64,000 nucleotides of DNA, taken from contig CP121321.1 of the NCBI GenBank assembly GCA_043585095.1, positions 930,001 to 994,000 of the forward strand, in the 5' to 3' direction. The notes below the pieces were generated by a model. That model worked only from the letters and a program-made list of their open reading frames with translations. It made no database searches and was not told the DNA's origin. The translations under genes were made by a program, and so were the position numbers. The stretch is from JANQIO01 sp043585095. Its GTDB lineage: Bacteria; Pseudomonadota; Gammaproteobacteria; Pseudomonadales; Halieaceae. This document shows, one piece after another, positions 43,209 through 52,301 of the stretch. The stretch's first letter is position 1; each line of letters begins with the position of its first letter.

Positions 43209-44180
43209 ATGAACAGTATCCACGAACCCATCAATACGGAGCTCCTTGGCGAGTGCGAATCAAAAGATCAGGCACCGCTTCCTTTCCCCATGGGCTGGTA
43301 TTCGGTTGAGCGAGCGCACAACCTGCTCAAAGGACAGGTGAAAGCTATTTATGCCTTTGACCGCGAGCTCGTGCTGTATCGCACCCGCGAAGGTCAAGCT
43401 GTCGTGCTCGACGCGTTCTGCCCGCACCTTGGCGCACACCTGGGTCATGGCGGACGCGTAATCGGTGAAGACCTGCGCTGTCCCTTCCACGGTTGGAAGT
43501 TTGGTCCAGAGGGTGAATGCACCGAAATCCCGTATTGCGAAGATATTCCCGAGCGCGCTCGGCTGCGCAAGTGGCACGTGAGTGAAACCAACGGCGATAT
43601 CATGGTCTGGTTCCACCCTGCAGGCGAAGCACCCGCATGGGACATGATTGAAGTCCCCGAGCTGTCCAGCGACGAGTGGAGCGAGCCGCAGTACTGGGAG
43701 TTTACGATTCCCAACCACGTGCAAAACATCGCTGAAAACGTCTGTGACCCTGAGCACTTCCAGTATGTACACAAGCAAACGGAAACGCCGCCAAGTGAAG
43801 TCACAATCGCCGAGGATGGTCGCGTACTGACGCTTACCGCCGATGCCAAGACGGCAACGCCTCCGAGCTTGCTAACTGCCAGGGTAGAGAACCCTGGACT
43901 GGCATTGGTTCGCACCCATTACGGCCCAGGCGCGGAAATGATTGTTTACTCTACTGCCCAGCCCACCAAGACTAACGAGACGCATATGCGTTGGACGCTG
44001 ACGGTACGCAAGGAAATAGTCGATTTGGCCGGGGACGACGTGATGGAAGGCATCAAGAACGGAATCTTCGATGACTATCCTATCTGGGAGCACAAGATTT
44101 ATCGTGAGAAGCCGATTTTCTGCAAAGGCGATAAAACCCTGGTTATGTTCCGCAAATGGGTGAAGCAGTTCTACCTGTAA
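43209..44180 (+). CDS. Rieske non-heme iron oxygenase, KshA/DAF-36-like
   Basis: A 323-residue terminal oxygenase. The Rieske [2Fe-2S] ligands are Cys71, His73, Cys91 and His94 (CPHLGAH, then CPFHGW). The mononuclear iron site is in NIAENVCDPEHFQYVH (His183, His188, with Asn/Asp upstream). CPHLGAHLGHGG, CTEIPYCEDIPERARLRKW and NGDIMVWFH resemble, from memory, sterol-acting Rieske enzymes: bacterial 3-ketosteroid 9-alpha-hydroxylase KshA and the cholesterol 7-desaturases DAF-36/Neverland. It needs a reductase that is not seen nearby. It lies between the amidohydrolase and the ADC-like gene. Confidence 0.88.
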   Translation: MNSIHEPINTELLGECESKDQAPLPFPMGWYSVERAHNLLKGQVKAIYAFDRELVLYRTREGQAVVLDAFCPHLGAHLGHGGRVIGEDLRCPFHGWKFGPEGECTEIPYCEDIPERARLRKWHVSETNGDIMVWFHPAGEAPAWDMIEVPELSSDEWSEPQYWEFTIPNHVQNIAENVCDPEHFQYVHKQTETPPSEVTIAEDGRVLTLTADAKTATPPSLLTARVENPGLALVRTHYGPGAEMIVYSTAQPTKTNETHMRWTLTVRKEIVDLAGDDVMEGIKNGIFDDYPIWEHKIYREKPIFCKGDKTLVMFRKWVKQFYL

Positions 44181-44205
44181 ACCCTAATGAAAAACCGTGA
44201 CTGCT

Positions 44206-44232
44206 GCTTGTTGAGGCATGGCCTCGACAAGC
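44206..44232 (+). terminator. Hairpin after the Rieske gene
   Basis: GCTTGTTGAGGC pairs with GCCTCGACAAGC across an ATG loop: a 12-bp stem with one G-T wobble, 25 bases after the stop. No T-run follows. Confidence 0.55.
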
Positions 44233-44374
44233 GGTAGTTCGAGTAGAGCGGTGCAGGCGTCGCGACCACCAGCTGCGGACCACGACGCCAAGGCAGCGGT
44301 CACGAAAATAGCCATCTTGTACGGTTTCACCTGATACAAACAACTCACCACTAAGAACCCAGCACAAAATAAGA

Positions 44375-44390
44375 CGGGGACGCGTCCCCG
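44375..44390. promoter_or_regulatory. 16-bp perfect palindrome before the ADC-like gene
   Basis: CGGGGACGCGTCCCCG lies 21 bases before the start codon, inside the probable leader. It could be an operator or an mRNA hairpin close to the ribosome site (GAGGAG at 44400-44405). Confidence 0.5.
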
Positions 44391-44411
44391 AATAACAGCG
44401 AGGAGCTAATT

Positions 44412-45188
44412 ATGAGCGATCAACCCCAGGGACCTACCGGCGACATTCTCAACTGGCCGATGTTGAAGATTGTCTACCGCACGGATCCCGAAAAAATTGC
44501 AGCATTGCTGCCGCCGGGGATTGAGCCGGGCGCAAACCCATACGTTAGGTTAACCATTTACAACTTCCCCGTGCCTGATGTGCCCGAGTACGGCATTGTG
44601 ACGTCGGTAGACGCTGACTATAACGGTATCGAAGGCGAATACGTGCTGGGCTATGGTATCGATCAAGAGTCGGCTATCTTCATTTCTCAAGAGACTAATG
44701 GCCAGCCCAAGTACCCCTGCGAAACGCAGTACTACCGCATGATGGATAAAGTGCATGCGCGCTGCATCCATCAGGGCTACACCTTCGTGGAATTTGATGG
44801 CCAGGCGACCGGTGAAGAAGACCCCATGGATGAGTGGACACATAACGAATGGTGGATCAAGGTATCGCGCGCGGTCAGCGTTGGCGGTCCTGCTACCGGT
44901 TACGATTTCCCTCCTCACGTCGTTCATGTAGCCAGCAAATATGGCACTCAGCGTCGCGAGAAAGTGAACGGCACGCTGTTGCTGCGGGATAGCCCATGGG
45001 ATCCACTTGCTAGCAAGCTGCCGATGATTGAGCAGGTGTCAGCTCACCTGTGGTGGCCGATCTTCCTGGACCGTCAGATGACGCTGGCAGGCAAGCTCGA
45101 CCCCGAAGGGTTCCTGCCCTTTGTGGACACCATCTCTGGTTCGCGTTGGCCTGGCGTGAGCGGTGCACCGGCACCCCACAATACCTAA
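44412..45188 (+). CDS. Acetoacetate decarboxylase-family protein
   Basis: A 258-residue protein of the ADC fold. It begins with the typical ILNWPMLKIVYRTDPEKIAALLPPGIEP, and its central motif is FISQETNGQPKYPCETQYY, where true decarboxylases have the Schiff-base lysine close to EMWGFPKK-like residues. Many bacterial ADC-like proteins are not decarboxylases but aldolase-dehydratases or act on larger ketoacids. Its position after an amidohydrolase and a steroid-type Rieske enzyme suggests a catabolic role. GAGGAG lies just ahead of the ATG. Confidence 0.82.
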   Translation: MSDQPQGPTGDILNWPMLKIVYRTDPEKIAALLPPGIEPGANPYVRLTIYNFPVPDVPEYGIVTSVDADYNGIEGEYVLGYGIDQESAIFISQETNGQPKYPCETQYYRMMDKVHARCIHQGYTFVEFDGQATGEEDPMDEWTHNEWWIKVSRAVSVGGPATGYDFPPHVVHVASKYGTQRREKVNGTLLLRDSPWDPLASKLPMIEQVSAHLWWPIFLDRQMTLAGKLDPEGFLPFVDTISGSRWPGVSGAPAPHNT

Positions 45189-45371
45189 AGACTGAACAAC
45201 CCTGGCCGGCGTTCCAAAGCGAACGCACCGGCCAGAGTTGTTGTTTTATCTTCCCAGCGGTGCTTTGTTTTCTTTCTCTTGACGCCGCGGCTATTATTTC
45301 TAAAACCATCAACTCCCTGGCCTAGCGGTCCGAGAGCGGCATTTTCCAATAAACCGTTATCAGGTAAACCT

Positions 45372-46175
45372 ATGGATCATCTTCCGATCAAGTTGGATTT
45401 TGAGGGTGCGCATAATTTCCGTGACATGGGTGGCTACCCGCTGCAGGAGGGTTTGCTGCTGCGCAAAGGGTACTTATTCCGTTCTGACCATCTGGGTAAG
45501 CTCACTGATGCCGATCAGAATTTGCTTTCCGATGTCGGCATTCGCACCGTTATCGATTTGCGGCGGCAGGAGGAGCGCGATGAAATCCTGGACCGCATTG
45601 ATGACCAGCGGGTAGAACAGATTTGGCTGCCCGTTAGCGCAGAGGCGGCCGATGTGGTCAGCCTGCGTCGTAGCCTGGAGCGGGGTGATATGCGGCCGGA
45701 AGACGCAGTTGAATTTTTGCGGGTTGCCAACCGGCAGTTCGTGGAACTGTTCAGCGATGTCTTCGCCGAGTTTCTGCATTTGTTGTTGGACCCGTCCCGC
45801 TATCCCATCGTCTTCCACTGTTCCGCTGGGAAAGACCGTGTGGGTTTTGCGGCGGCCATGACGATGTTCGCGCTGGGCGCTGATGAGGAGACGGTGATGC
45901 ACGACTATCTCGCGACGAATCACATTACCGCAAACTACGTGGACGGTCTGGTGGATGGCGTTATGGAGATGCCGAACTTCGCTGAGACCTTAAACGCCGA
46001 CGCCCTGCGTAAGTTGATGCAGGTAGAGCGCGACTACCTTGGCGGCGCATTGGAACTGATTCATCAACAGCACGGCAGCATTACTAGCTATCTTGACGAG
46101 CGTTTAGGTTTCACCGACGAAAAGCGTGGCCGCCTTGCAGAGCTGTTGGCTGAAACGAAGCAGAGCGGGGCGTGA
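45372..46175 (+). CDS. Tyrosine/serine phosphatase, PtpB/Y_phosphatase3 type
   Basis: A 267-residue cysteine phosphatase. The N-terminal signature FEGAHNFRDMGGYPLQEG and the phosphate loop HCSAGKDRVG (C-x5-R, near residue 155) define the mycobacterial MptpB-like family, which acts on phospho-Tyr/Ser and, in some members, phosphoinositides. TVIDLRRQEERDE is the conserved second block. The start MDHLPIK was chosen because the family domain begins there. It is cytoplasmic by sequence. An AlkB gene follows after 57 bp. Confidence 0.9.
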   Translation: MDHLPIKLDFEGAHNFRDMGGYPLQEGLLLRKGYLFRSDHLGKLTDADQNLLSDVGIRTVIDLRRQEERDEILDRIDDQRVEQIWLPVSAEAADVVSLRRSLERGDMRPEDAVEFLRVANRQFVELFSDVFAEFLHLLLDPSRYPIVFHCSAGKDRVGFAAAMTMFALGADEETVMHDYLATNHITANYVDGLVDGVMEMPNFAETLNADALRKLMQVERDYLGGALELIHQQHGSITSYLDERLGFTDEKRGRLAELLAETKQSGA

Positions 46176-46232
46176 GGCCCTTCCGGAAACGCTTACCGAT
46201 ATACTTGTGTGACGCGTTAACTTAGTGACCAC

Positions 46233-46838
46233 ATGCTTGACCTGTTTGATCAACCCCAGACGCTGGTTATGCCGGACGCAGATGTCCGCTACTGGCCGAC
46301 CCTGTCCTTGCCTACCTCGCCCGACGATTGCCTGACGCAGTTGCTGGAGGAGACGCCGTGGCGACAGGATGAAATCACCGTATTTGGTAAAACACATTTG
46401 CAGCCCAGGCTCTCTCAATGGTATGGCGACCCCGAAAGCGCTTACACCTACTCTGGCCTAACGCTGATCCCGCTGCTGTGGACGCCGCTGCTAGCCGCTC
46501 TCAAAGAGGCCGTTAGTGCAGCCACTGAGGCCAGCTATAACAGCGTGCTGCTGAATTACTATCGTGACGGTCGCGATAGCATGGGCATGCACGCGGATGA
46601 CGAGCGGGAACTGGGGGCAGAGCCTGTGATCGCTTCTTTGAGTTTCGGCGACACCCGCGTGCTGACTTTCAAGCACCGGTCCCGGAAAGACCTACAGCCG
46701 GTCAAGGTGCCCCTGCAGCATGGCAGCCTTTTGGTCATGCGAGGCAGTACACAGCGTGATTGGAAGCACGGTATCGCTAAACGCGTGAGCGTCTGTGGCC
46801 CCAGGATTAACCTGACTTTTCGCTACGTTCGCGGCTGA
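46233..46838 (+). CDS. AlkB-like 2-oxoglutarate/Fe(II) dioxygenase
   Basis: A 201-residue AlkB-family enzyme expected to remove methyl groups from 1-methyladenine/3-methylcytosine in DNA or RNA. Iron ligands are seen as MGMHADDE (H-x-D) and WKHGI (distal His); PRINLTFR carries the two Arg that bind 2-oxoglutarate and substrate. The LNYYRDGRDSMGMHADDERELG block matches ALKBH2/3-type proteins. It lacks an alkylation-type Ada neighbour here. Confidence 0.92.
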   Translation: MLDLFDQPQTLVMPDADVRYWPTLSLPTSPDDCLTQLLEETPWRQDEITVFGKTHLQPRLSQWYGDPESAYTYSGLTLIPLLWTPLLAALKEAVSAATEASYNSVLLNYYRDGRDSMGMHADDERELGAEPVIASLSFGDTRVLTFKHRSRKDLQPVKVPLQHGSLLVMRGSTQRDWKHGIAKRVSVCGPRINLTFRYVRG

Positions 46839-46880
46839 TTTACAACGCGGGATTGCGCGCTACCGTCGGCCGCTGGAGGC

Positions 46881-47657
46881 CTACCAGCCTTCGGTTTTGT
46901 GGATGTCTTTCCAAACCAGCCCGGGCGCAAAGCGACGCATCAGGGCGCCAATCCGGGTTTCCCGTGTCACCATGACCATAAAGCGACCCTTTTCCAAGTC
47001 CTGTTCCACAGCGTCTAGAACGGTGTCAGGAGTGATTTCCTGGCCCTCAGTACCTTCCATGAGTTTCGGCCAAGCGGTTTCCTTGCCCTGGTCCAACAGC
47101 GGTGTGGCAACCGGAGGTGGGCATACGCAGGCGAAGCGCACGCCGGAATCACGGTTTTCGTGATAGAGCACCTCGGTGTAATACACCACCGCGGCCTTAC
47201 TGGCATTGTAACCACCCATTAACAACGCCGGAATCAAACCGGCGGCCGAGGCGAAGCTGACGAAGTCGCCGCGACCACGCTCTACCATGCCAGGCAGGGT
47301 AGCGCGAGTGATGCATACAAGGCCGCCGTAGTTGATGCTCATCATCTTGTTGGTGACGGCAGGGTCCTGCTCCGTGAGTTTGCCAAAGGGCATAATCGCG
47401 GCGCAGTTGTATACGGTTTCCAGTGGGCCGCACTTTGATTCGAAGTCTTGCACTGCGGCGCAGACGGCTTCGTAGTTGGTGATGTCCACGGTATAGCTGC
47501 GGATGTGGGGCTGATCTTTCGCGGTCTCCTCAAGCCCTGCTTCATTGACATCCAGTATGGCCACCTTGCGACCCGCGGCGGCGAAGCGACGCGCAGCGAC
47601 TTGGCCCATGCCGCTGCCACCACCAGTAATCAAGACAGGTCCGGTAAGGTTGGTCAT
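46881..47657 (-). CDS. Short-chain dehydrogenase/reductase
   Basis: A classical SDR of 258 residues. The NAD(P)-binding TGGGSGMGQVAARRFA is at the N-terminus, followed by NCAAIMPFG (NNAG-like), and the catalytic set Ser in VSFASAAGLIPALLMGGYNASKAAV, with Tyr and Lys in YNASK. Asp after the second strand (ILDVNE) suggests NAD(H). The start MTNLTGPV was chosen because GGAG lies just upstream. C-terminal EGQEITPDTVLDAVEQDLEKGRF is typical of fatty- or steroid-acting SDRs, but substrate is open. Confidence 0.9.
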   Translation of the reverse strand: MTNLTGPVLITGGGSGMGQVAARRFAAAGRKVAILDVNEAGLEETAKDQPHIRSYTVDITNYEAVCAAVQDFESKCGPLETVYNCAAIMPFGKLTEQDPAVTNKMMSINYGGLVCITRATLPGMVERGRGDFVSFASAAGLIPALLMGGYNASKAAVVYYTEVLYHENRDSGVRFACVCPPPVATPLLDQGKETAWPKLMEGTEGQEITPDTVLDAVEQDLEKGRFMVMVTRETRIGALMRRFAPGLVWKDIHKTEGW

Positions 47658-47835
47658 GTGAGCTCCGATCAAGTAAATGTTTATTGAGTAATACTGCATG
47701 CTATTGCACGGCCGTTCATGTGGTCCAGCACGCAGGTCACGGCAGCGGTATGCGAAAGGCATTGGTTTCGCAGGCTGAACCCTTGGCGCAGGCTGCCAGC
47801 GCTATTCTTTCAGTTGGTCCTACTTGCGCCGCGCT

Positions 47836-48738
47836 CTAGGCAGGGTCGCGACGTAAGGCCTGACACATGCAGTGCACGGAACCGCCACCGGCGGCGATCA
47901 TGGAAACCTCAGGATCAAACACTTCCAGTCCTTCAGCGCGGCACTGATCGATGAGCCGCTGATTGCCCGCCGGAATCAACACGCGCTCGTCGCCCAGCGC
48001 CACGATATTGGTCCCCATATTCATGGCCGCGCCGTAGGAGATGTCCAGAATCCGAATGCCCTGATCACTCAGCCAGGTAACAAAGCTGGGTTCCACTGCC
48101 TCTACACAGACCACCGCAAGACCCTCTGCGATCATGCCCATCTGTACGTCAAGATGCAGGAAGTGCGAATCAAAAGCATAGGTTTGAAAAGCCCAGCCTT
48201 CCGCTTCAAACCAGGTGCGGAGTTGATCAACTGCTGGCGCAATAGATCGCTCCCCGCTGAAGCCACAGACGGCAACGCCGGGCTTCAACAGCATGAAGTC
48301 GCCGCCTTCCACGTTGCCCGCGGTGATCATGTCATAGATAGGAATGCCCTGTTCCAGATAAAACTCCAGGACGGCTGCGTACTCGCCGCGACGATAGGGC
48401 TTTTGCAGTTGCATGACGATAGCGCCCCAGGGGGTCATGACGCTGGAGTCACGGGCATAGAGTTGGTATGGCAGCCCGGGATCGGCCTTAAGGGTGTGAA
48501 CGGTAACGTCAGCCTGTCGGTAGGCGGCGACCATCTCTGCGTATTGCGCTTCGGCAACACGTTTATCAAAGCTCAGGCCTGCTCGTGCGCTGCGCTGGGC
48601 GACCGCGTTTCCGGGGGTCCAGTGATAGTGTTCGATGGGCCCTACTAACAGGTCACGGAGCCGGCCATGTTCGCTGTCGATTCCCCAGGGTGTGGCAAGC
48701 GGCGTGCCGCCCGACTCAATGCGTGTTCGCAACTGCAT
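47836..48738 (-). CDS. Arginine deiminase/DDAH-fold hydrolase
   Basis: A 300-residue pentein-fold enzyme acting on guanidino compounds (dimethylarginine hydrolase or amidinotransferase type). YARDSSVMTPWG, NVEGGDFMLL, HFLHLDVQ (catalytic His) and the C-terminal GGGSVHCMCQALRRDP with the nucleophilic Cys are all visible. I chose the ATG preceded by AAAGGA; a GTG 14 codons upstream is also in frame. It could hydrolyse dimethylarginine to citrulline; the precise substrate is not certain. No arginine genes surround it. Confidence 0.87.
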   Translation of the reverse strand: MQLRTRIESGGTPLATPWGIDSEHGRLRDLLVGPIEHYHWTPGNAVAQRSARAGLSFDKRVAEAQYAEMVAAYRQADVTVHTLKADPGLPYQLYARDSSVMTPWGAIVMQLQKPYRRGEYAAVLEFYLEQGIPIYDMITAGNVEGGDFMLLKPGVAVCGFSGERSIAPAVDQLRTWFEAEGWAFQTYAFDSHFLHLDVQMGMIAEGLAVVCVEAVEPSFVTWLSDQGIRILDISYGAAMNMGTNIVALGDERVLIPAGNQRLIDQCRAEGLEVFDPEVSMIAAGGGSVHCMCQALRRDPA

Positions 48739-48890
48739 GGGGTACTGTATCCTTTCGTTTACCGAGGGTAGAGCGTTCACTAATTTAGTGTGCTGCGCAA
48801 CCGCGTGTCATGAGTCAGGTCAGTGAGGCCAGGCTTTGTCGTGAATCTTACATCGCCAAGTAGTGCGTTGATTTCGTTCGGAGTATTGCC

Positions 48891-50057
48891 ATGCTGGTTC
48901 GCTTGCTGCTGTCTCTCGTTGCTGTGTTGCTGATGTGTTTTACCGCGTTTGTGTGGCTGGGACCCCCTCTGGTCGATAAGAGTGTTAACGGCATAGAGCG
49001 CGATGTCGCACTGCCTGAGATCAGTAACGCGGCCCGTGAGTTGCATGCGTCTCTTCTCATCGTGGACCTTCATGCCGATCCCCTGTTGTGGCGGCGCAAT
49101 CTGGCCACACGCCTTGAATATGGGCATGTAGATCTACCGCGGTTGCAATCGGGTAACGTGGCCTTACAAGTCTTTGGTTCGCCAACCAAAACACCAAAGA
49201 ACCAGAATTACGATTCCAATTCCTCGGACAGTGACATGCTGTTGTGGCTTTCGATCTTCAACGGCCAGCCGCCGAAAACCTGGTTCAGTTTGTACGAGCG
49301 GGCGCGCTTTCACGCGCAGAAAATGGACGCCCTGATTGCGGCGAGCGACGGGCAAATGATGGGGGTTCGCTCTGCTGATGACCTTCAGCAACTCATCGCA
49401 GACCGGCAGCAGGGCAGGCCGCGTATTGGCGGCATAATGGGTCTGGAGGGCGCTCATGCGATAGAAGGTGATCTGCACAAACTTGAAGGTTTGTTTGATG
49501 CAGGGTTTCGGATGATCGGCCTGGCGCACTTTTTCGACAACGCGGTTGCCGGTTCGATGCACGGTGAAGCGAAGTATGGACTGACGCCCCTCGGTCGCAA
49601 GCTGGTGCAACGCGCAGAAGCACAGGGCATGATTATTGACATCGCACATGCCAGCGAGGCGGCGGTAAGTGATGTGTTTGATATGGCAACGCGTCCGGTT
49701 GTGGTATCCCACGGCGGCGTGCGCGCGGTCTGCGATTACAATCGCAATCTGAATGATGACCAGCTGCTGCGCCTTGCCAATAATGGCGGCATTATTGGCA
49801 TTGGGTACTGGGATGCAGCGGTCTGCGATACTCGTCCAGCCGGTATCGTAGCGGCCATGAGCCATGTGAGGACTCTGGTGGGCATAGAACACGTCGCTTT
49901 GGGCTCGGACTTTGACGGCGGTGTCACGACGCGCTTTGATACCAGTGAGCTCATCGCGCTGACGCAGGCGTTATTGGACGCCGGTTACAGCGAGTCTGAT
50001 ATCCGCGCGGTTATGGGGGGTAATGCGCTGCGATTGCTCAGCAGTTTGCTACCCTAG
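48891..50057 (+). CDS. Membrane-anchored M19 (renal-type) dipeptidase
   Basis: A 388-residue zinc dipeptidase with an N-terminal hydrophobic segment (LVRLLLSLVAVLLMCFTAFVWLG) acting as a signal anchor or uncleaved signal, so it should face the periplasm. Metal-binding motifs are DLHADPL near residue 60, GLEGAHAIEG with the bridging Glu, IDIAHAS and VVVSHGG, and LGSDFDGG. The family cleaves dipeptides, including D-amino acid ones, and beta-lactams. GGAG precedes the ATG. Confidence 0.92.
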   Translation: MLVRLLLSLVAVLLMCFTAFVWLGPPLVDKSVNGIERDVALPEISNAARELHASLLIVDLHADPLLWRRNLATRLEYGHVDLPRLQSGNVALQVFGSPTKTPKNQNYDSNSSDSDMLLWLSIFNGQPPKTWFSLYERARFHAQKMDALIAASDGQMMGVRSADDLQQLIADRQQGRPRIGGIMGLEGAHAIEGDLHKLEGLFDAGFRMIGLAHFFDNAVAGSMHGEAKYGLTPLGRKLVQRAEAQGMIIDIAHASEAAVSDVFDMATRPVVVSHGGVRAVCDYNRNLNDDQLLRLANNGGIIGIGYWDAAVCDTRPAGIVAAMSHVRTLVGIEHVALGSDFDGGVTTRFDTSELIALTQALLDAGYSESDIRAVMGGNALRLLSSLLP

Positions 50058-50107
50058 GGGTCTGCTTTAATAAACGTAACCATCAACAAAAAATGAGAGC
50101 ACAGCGC

Positions 50108-51091
50108 ATGGCAGAATTCGGCTGGCGACACGTTTACACCACCATCAATGGCATCGACGCTCACTATGTGGAACAGGGCCCGGTGGACGGCCCGGCGGTG
50201 GTCTTTTGCCATGGCTTTCCGATGCTCTGGTTTAGCTGGCATCGCCAGATTCCGGTTTTGGCGGAGGCCGGTTATAGAGTCATCGCGCCGTCCATGCGCG
50301 GCATGGGGCAGGCTGGAGCCCCTGAAGACTTCATTGCCTATGGCGTAGACGACATTACCGCAGATCTGGTTGGCCTGCTGGACCACGCCGGCCTTGAACA
50401 AGCGGTTTTTGTGGGCATCGATTTCGGGGCCTTCGCGATTCAGGATCTTGCCTTGCGGCACCCGGAAAGAGTGAAGGCGATCATTTGTCTTGAGAATCCT
50501 GCGGCGCCCCACGATCCCGAAAAGCCCCCGTTGGAGGGTTATCGTGAGATGGGTGAGCAGCACTTCCTGCACATCGAATATTTCCGGGTGCCACCGCGTG
50601 CTGATAACGATCTTAATGCAGCCCCGCGGGAGTTCCTCCGTAAAGTGATGTGGATCCTGAGCGGCGAGGCAAACTACTTCGACGTTTTCAAGCATCCGCC
50701 GGAAACCAGTTATATCGACGCAATGGCGGAGCCGCCGCCGCTGCCCTGGCCCTGGCTCTCGGAGCTGGAGCTGGAAGTCTTTGTGAATGAGTACAGTCGC
50801 TCTGGCTTTACCGGCGGCTTGAACTGGTATCGCTCCATGGATTTGAAGTGGCAGCAGCGCAAACCCTTCGAGGGCATAACAAGCGATGTCTCAGCCTGGT
50901 TTATCGGCAGTGAGCGTGATGTAGACCTCGAGGGCTTCCATGGAGAAGATCCCATTGCGTTGATGCGAGCCATCTTTCCGAGGCTGGAAGCGGTTGAAAT
51001 GATCCCGGATGCAGGCCATATGATGCCGCTGGAAGCATCGGATGCACTCAATGTCATCCTTTTGGGGTATCTGGCGCGTATAATGGGTTAA
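50108..51091 (+). CDS. Alpha/beta hydrolase, epoxide hydrolase-like
   Basis: A 327-residue alpha/beta hydrolase of the epoxide hydrolase/haloalkane dehalogenase group. The oxyanion motif is HGFPMLWFSW, the nucleophile elbow VGIDFGAFAI carries Asp instead of Ser, and the C-terminal His is in DAGHMMPLEA. Cap residues include a tyrosine in NWYRSMDL as in soluble epoxide hydrolases. The start MAEFGWRH is preferred; another ATG lies five codons upstream. It lies directly before hemH (22 bp) and could share its transcript. Confidence 0.88.
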   Translation: MAEFGWRHVYTTINGIDAHYVEQGPVDGPAVVFCHGFPMLWFSWHRQIPVLAEAGYRVIAPSMRGMGQAGAPEDFIAYGVDDITADLVGLLDHAGLEQAVFVGIDFGAFAIQDLALRHPERVKAIICLENPAAPHDPEKPPLEGYREMGEQHFLHIEYFRVPPRADNDLNAAPREFLRKVMWILSGEANYFDVFKHPPETSYIDAMAEPPPLPWPWLSELELEVFVNEYSRSGFTGGLNWYRSMDLKWQQRKPFEGITSDVSAWFIGSERDVDLEGFHGEDPIALMRAIFPRLEAVEMIPDAGHMMPLEASDALNVILLGYLARIMG

Positions 51092-51112
51092 TTCGTTTAA
51101 GATTTGTTCATC

Positions 51113-52237
51113 ATGGAACCGGTTGATAGTCCTGTATTTTCCCACCAGCAGCCTCCTACCATTGGAGTGTTGGTCACCAACCTCGGCACGCCGGCGGCAC
51201 CTACTGCCGCGGCGCTGAAGCCGTATTTGAAACAATTCCTGTCTGATCGACGCGTCGTCGACCTGCCAAGACTGTTGTGGTGGCCCATTCTCAACCTGGT
51301 GATATTGAACCTGCGCCCCAAGAAGTCAGCTGAGGCTTACAGCGAGGTCTGGAGTGACGAAGGGTCGCCGCTATATGTCCACACTAAGCGCCAAACCGAT
51401 GGCATTCGCGCCAAGTTGCAGGCCATGTTTGGTGACCGCGTCGTCGTCGAGTTTGGATTCCGCTACGGCAGCCCATCTATAGGGGAAGGTATCGAAGCAC
51501 TGCGCTGTCGCGGCGCACGCAAGCTACTCGTCCTGCCTTTGTATCCGCAATACTCAGCACCCACTGGCGCTTCGACCTTTGACGCCGTGGCGGAAGACTT
51601 CCAGAAGCGCCGCTGGTTGCCGGATTTTCGGATGATTACCCATTACCACGATAACCCTGCCTACATAGAAGCGTTGGCAGCCTCGGTACGCCGGCAATGG
51701 GAGCAGGAAGGGCGTGCCGAAAAGCTGTTGATGTCTTTTCACGGTATCCCCAAGCGTTACTTTGACTCTGGTGACCCCTATTTTTGTGAGTGCCATAAAA
51801 CAGCGCGTTTGCTTGCGGAAGCGCTGGGCCTTGCCGATGACGAATACCATATGGTGTTCCAGTCACGGTTTGGCAGAGAAGAGTGGTTACAGCCCTACAC
51901 CGACGAGACGCTGGAATCCCTGGCCGCTCAAGGCGTGAAATCCGTACAGGTCATTTGTCCCGGTTTTTCTGCCGACTGCCTCGAAACGCTGGAAGAAATC
52001 GCCATGCAGTATCGCGATGTGTTTTTGGACGCTGGCGGCGAGTCATTTGGCTATATTCCCGCACTCAATGAAGAACCAGCGCATATTGAAATGCTTGCGC
52101 AGCTGGCAGCCGACAACTTGACTGGCTGGATTGAGTCGCCGGCAGACGCGACTCGACTGGTGGCTAAAGACAGCGAGGTTCACGACCAACAGGATTTTCC
52201 TGACACCGCAGCTCGGCTGACTCCTGCCACCGGTTAG
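51113..52237 (+). CDS. hemH: Ferrochelatase
   Basis: Inserts Fe(II) into protoporphyrin IX, the last step of heme synthesis, at the inner face of the membrane. GVLVTNLGTPAAPT is the N-terminal signature; SFHGIPKRYFDSGDPYFCECHKTARLL carries the metal-site His and the conserved cysteine pair; FQSRFGREEWLQPYTDETL has the catalytic Glu region. At 374 residues it is normal, with a short polar extension after about residue 345. A TTG three codons upstream is a less likely start. Heme supply fits the P450 in the window, but hemH is a housekeeping gene. Confidence 0.95.
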   Translation: MEPVDSPVFSHQQPPTIGVLVTNLGTPAAPTAAALKPYLKQFLSDRRVVDLPRLLWWPILNLVILNLRPKKSAEAYSEVWSDEGSPLYVHTKRQTDGIRAKLQAMFGDRVVVEFGFRYGSPSIGEGIEALRCRGARKLLVLPLYPQYSAPTGASTFDAVAEDFQKRRWLPDFRMITHYHDNPAYIEALAASVRRQWEQEGRAEKLLMSFHGIPKRYFDSGDPYFCECHKTARLLAEALGLADDEYHMVFQSRFGREEWLQPYTDETLESLAAQGVKSVQVICPGFSADCLETLEEIAMQYRDVFLDAGGESFGYIPALNEEPAHIEMLAQLAADNLTGWIESPADATRLVAKDSEVHDQQDFPDTAARLTPATG

Positions 52238-52301
52238 CCCGGTGTTTCCAACCCAGAGCCGTGCTATGCTTTGTTCACAACAAGACACACGGCTTTTCTG
52301 A

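Noticed and set aside
47836..48648. Long plus-strand frame opposite the DDAH-like gene (47872-48648)
   Set aside because: Antisense shadow of the pentein-fold gene, which has all its catalytic motifs on the minus strand.
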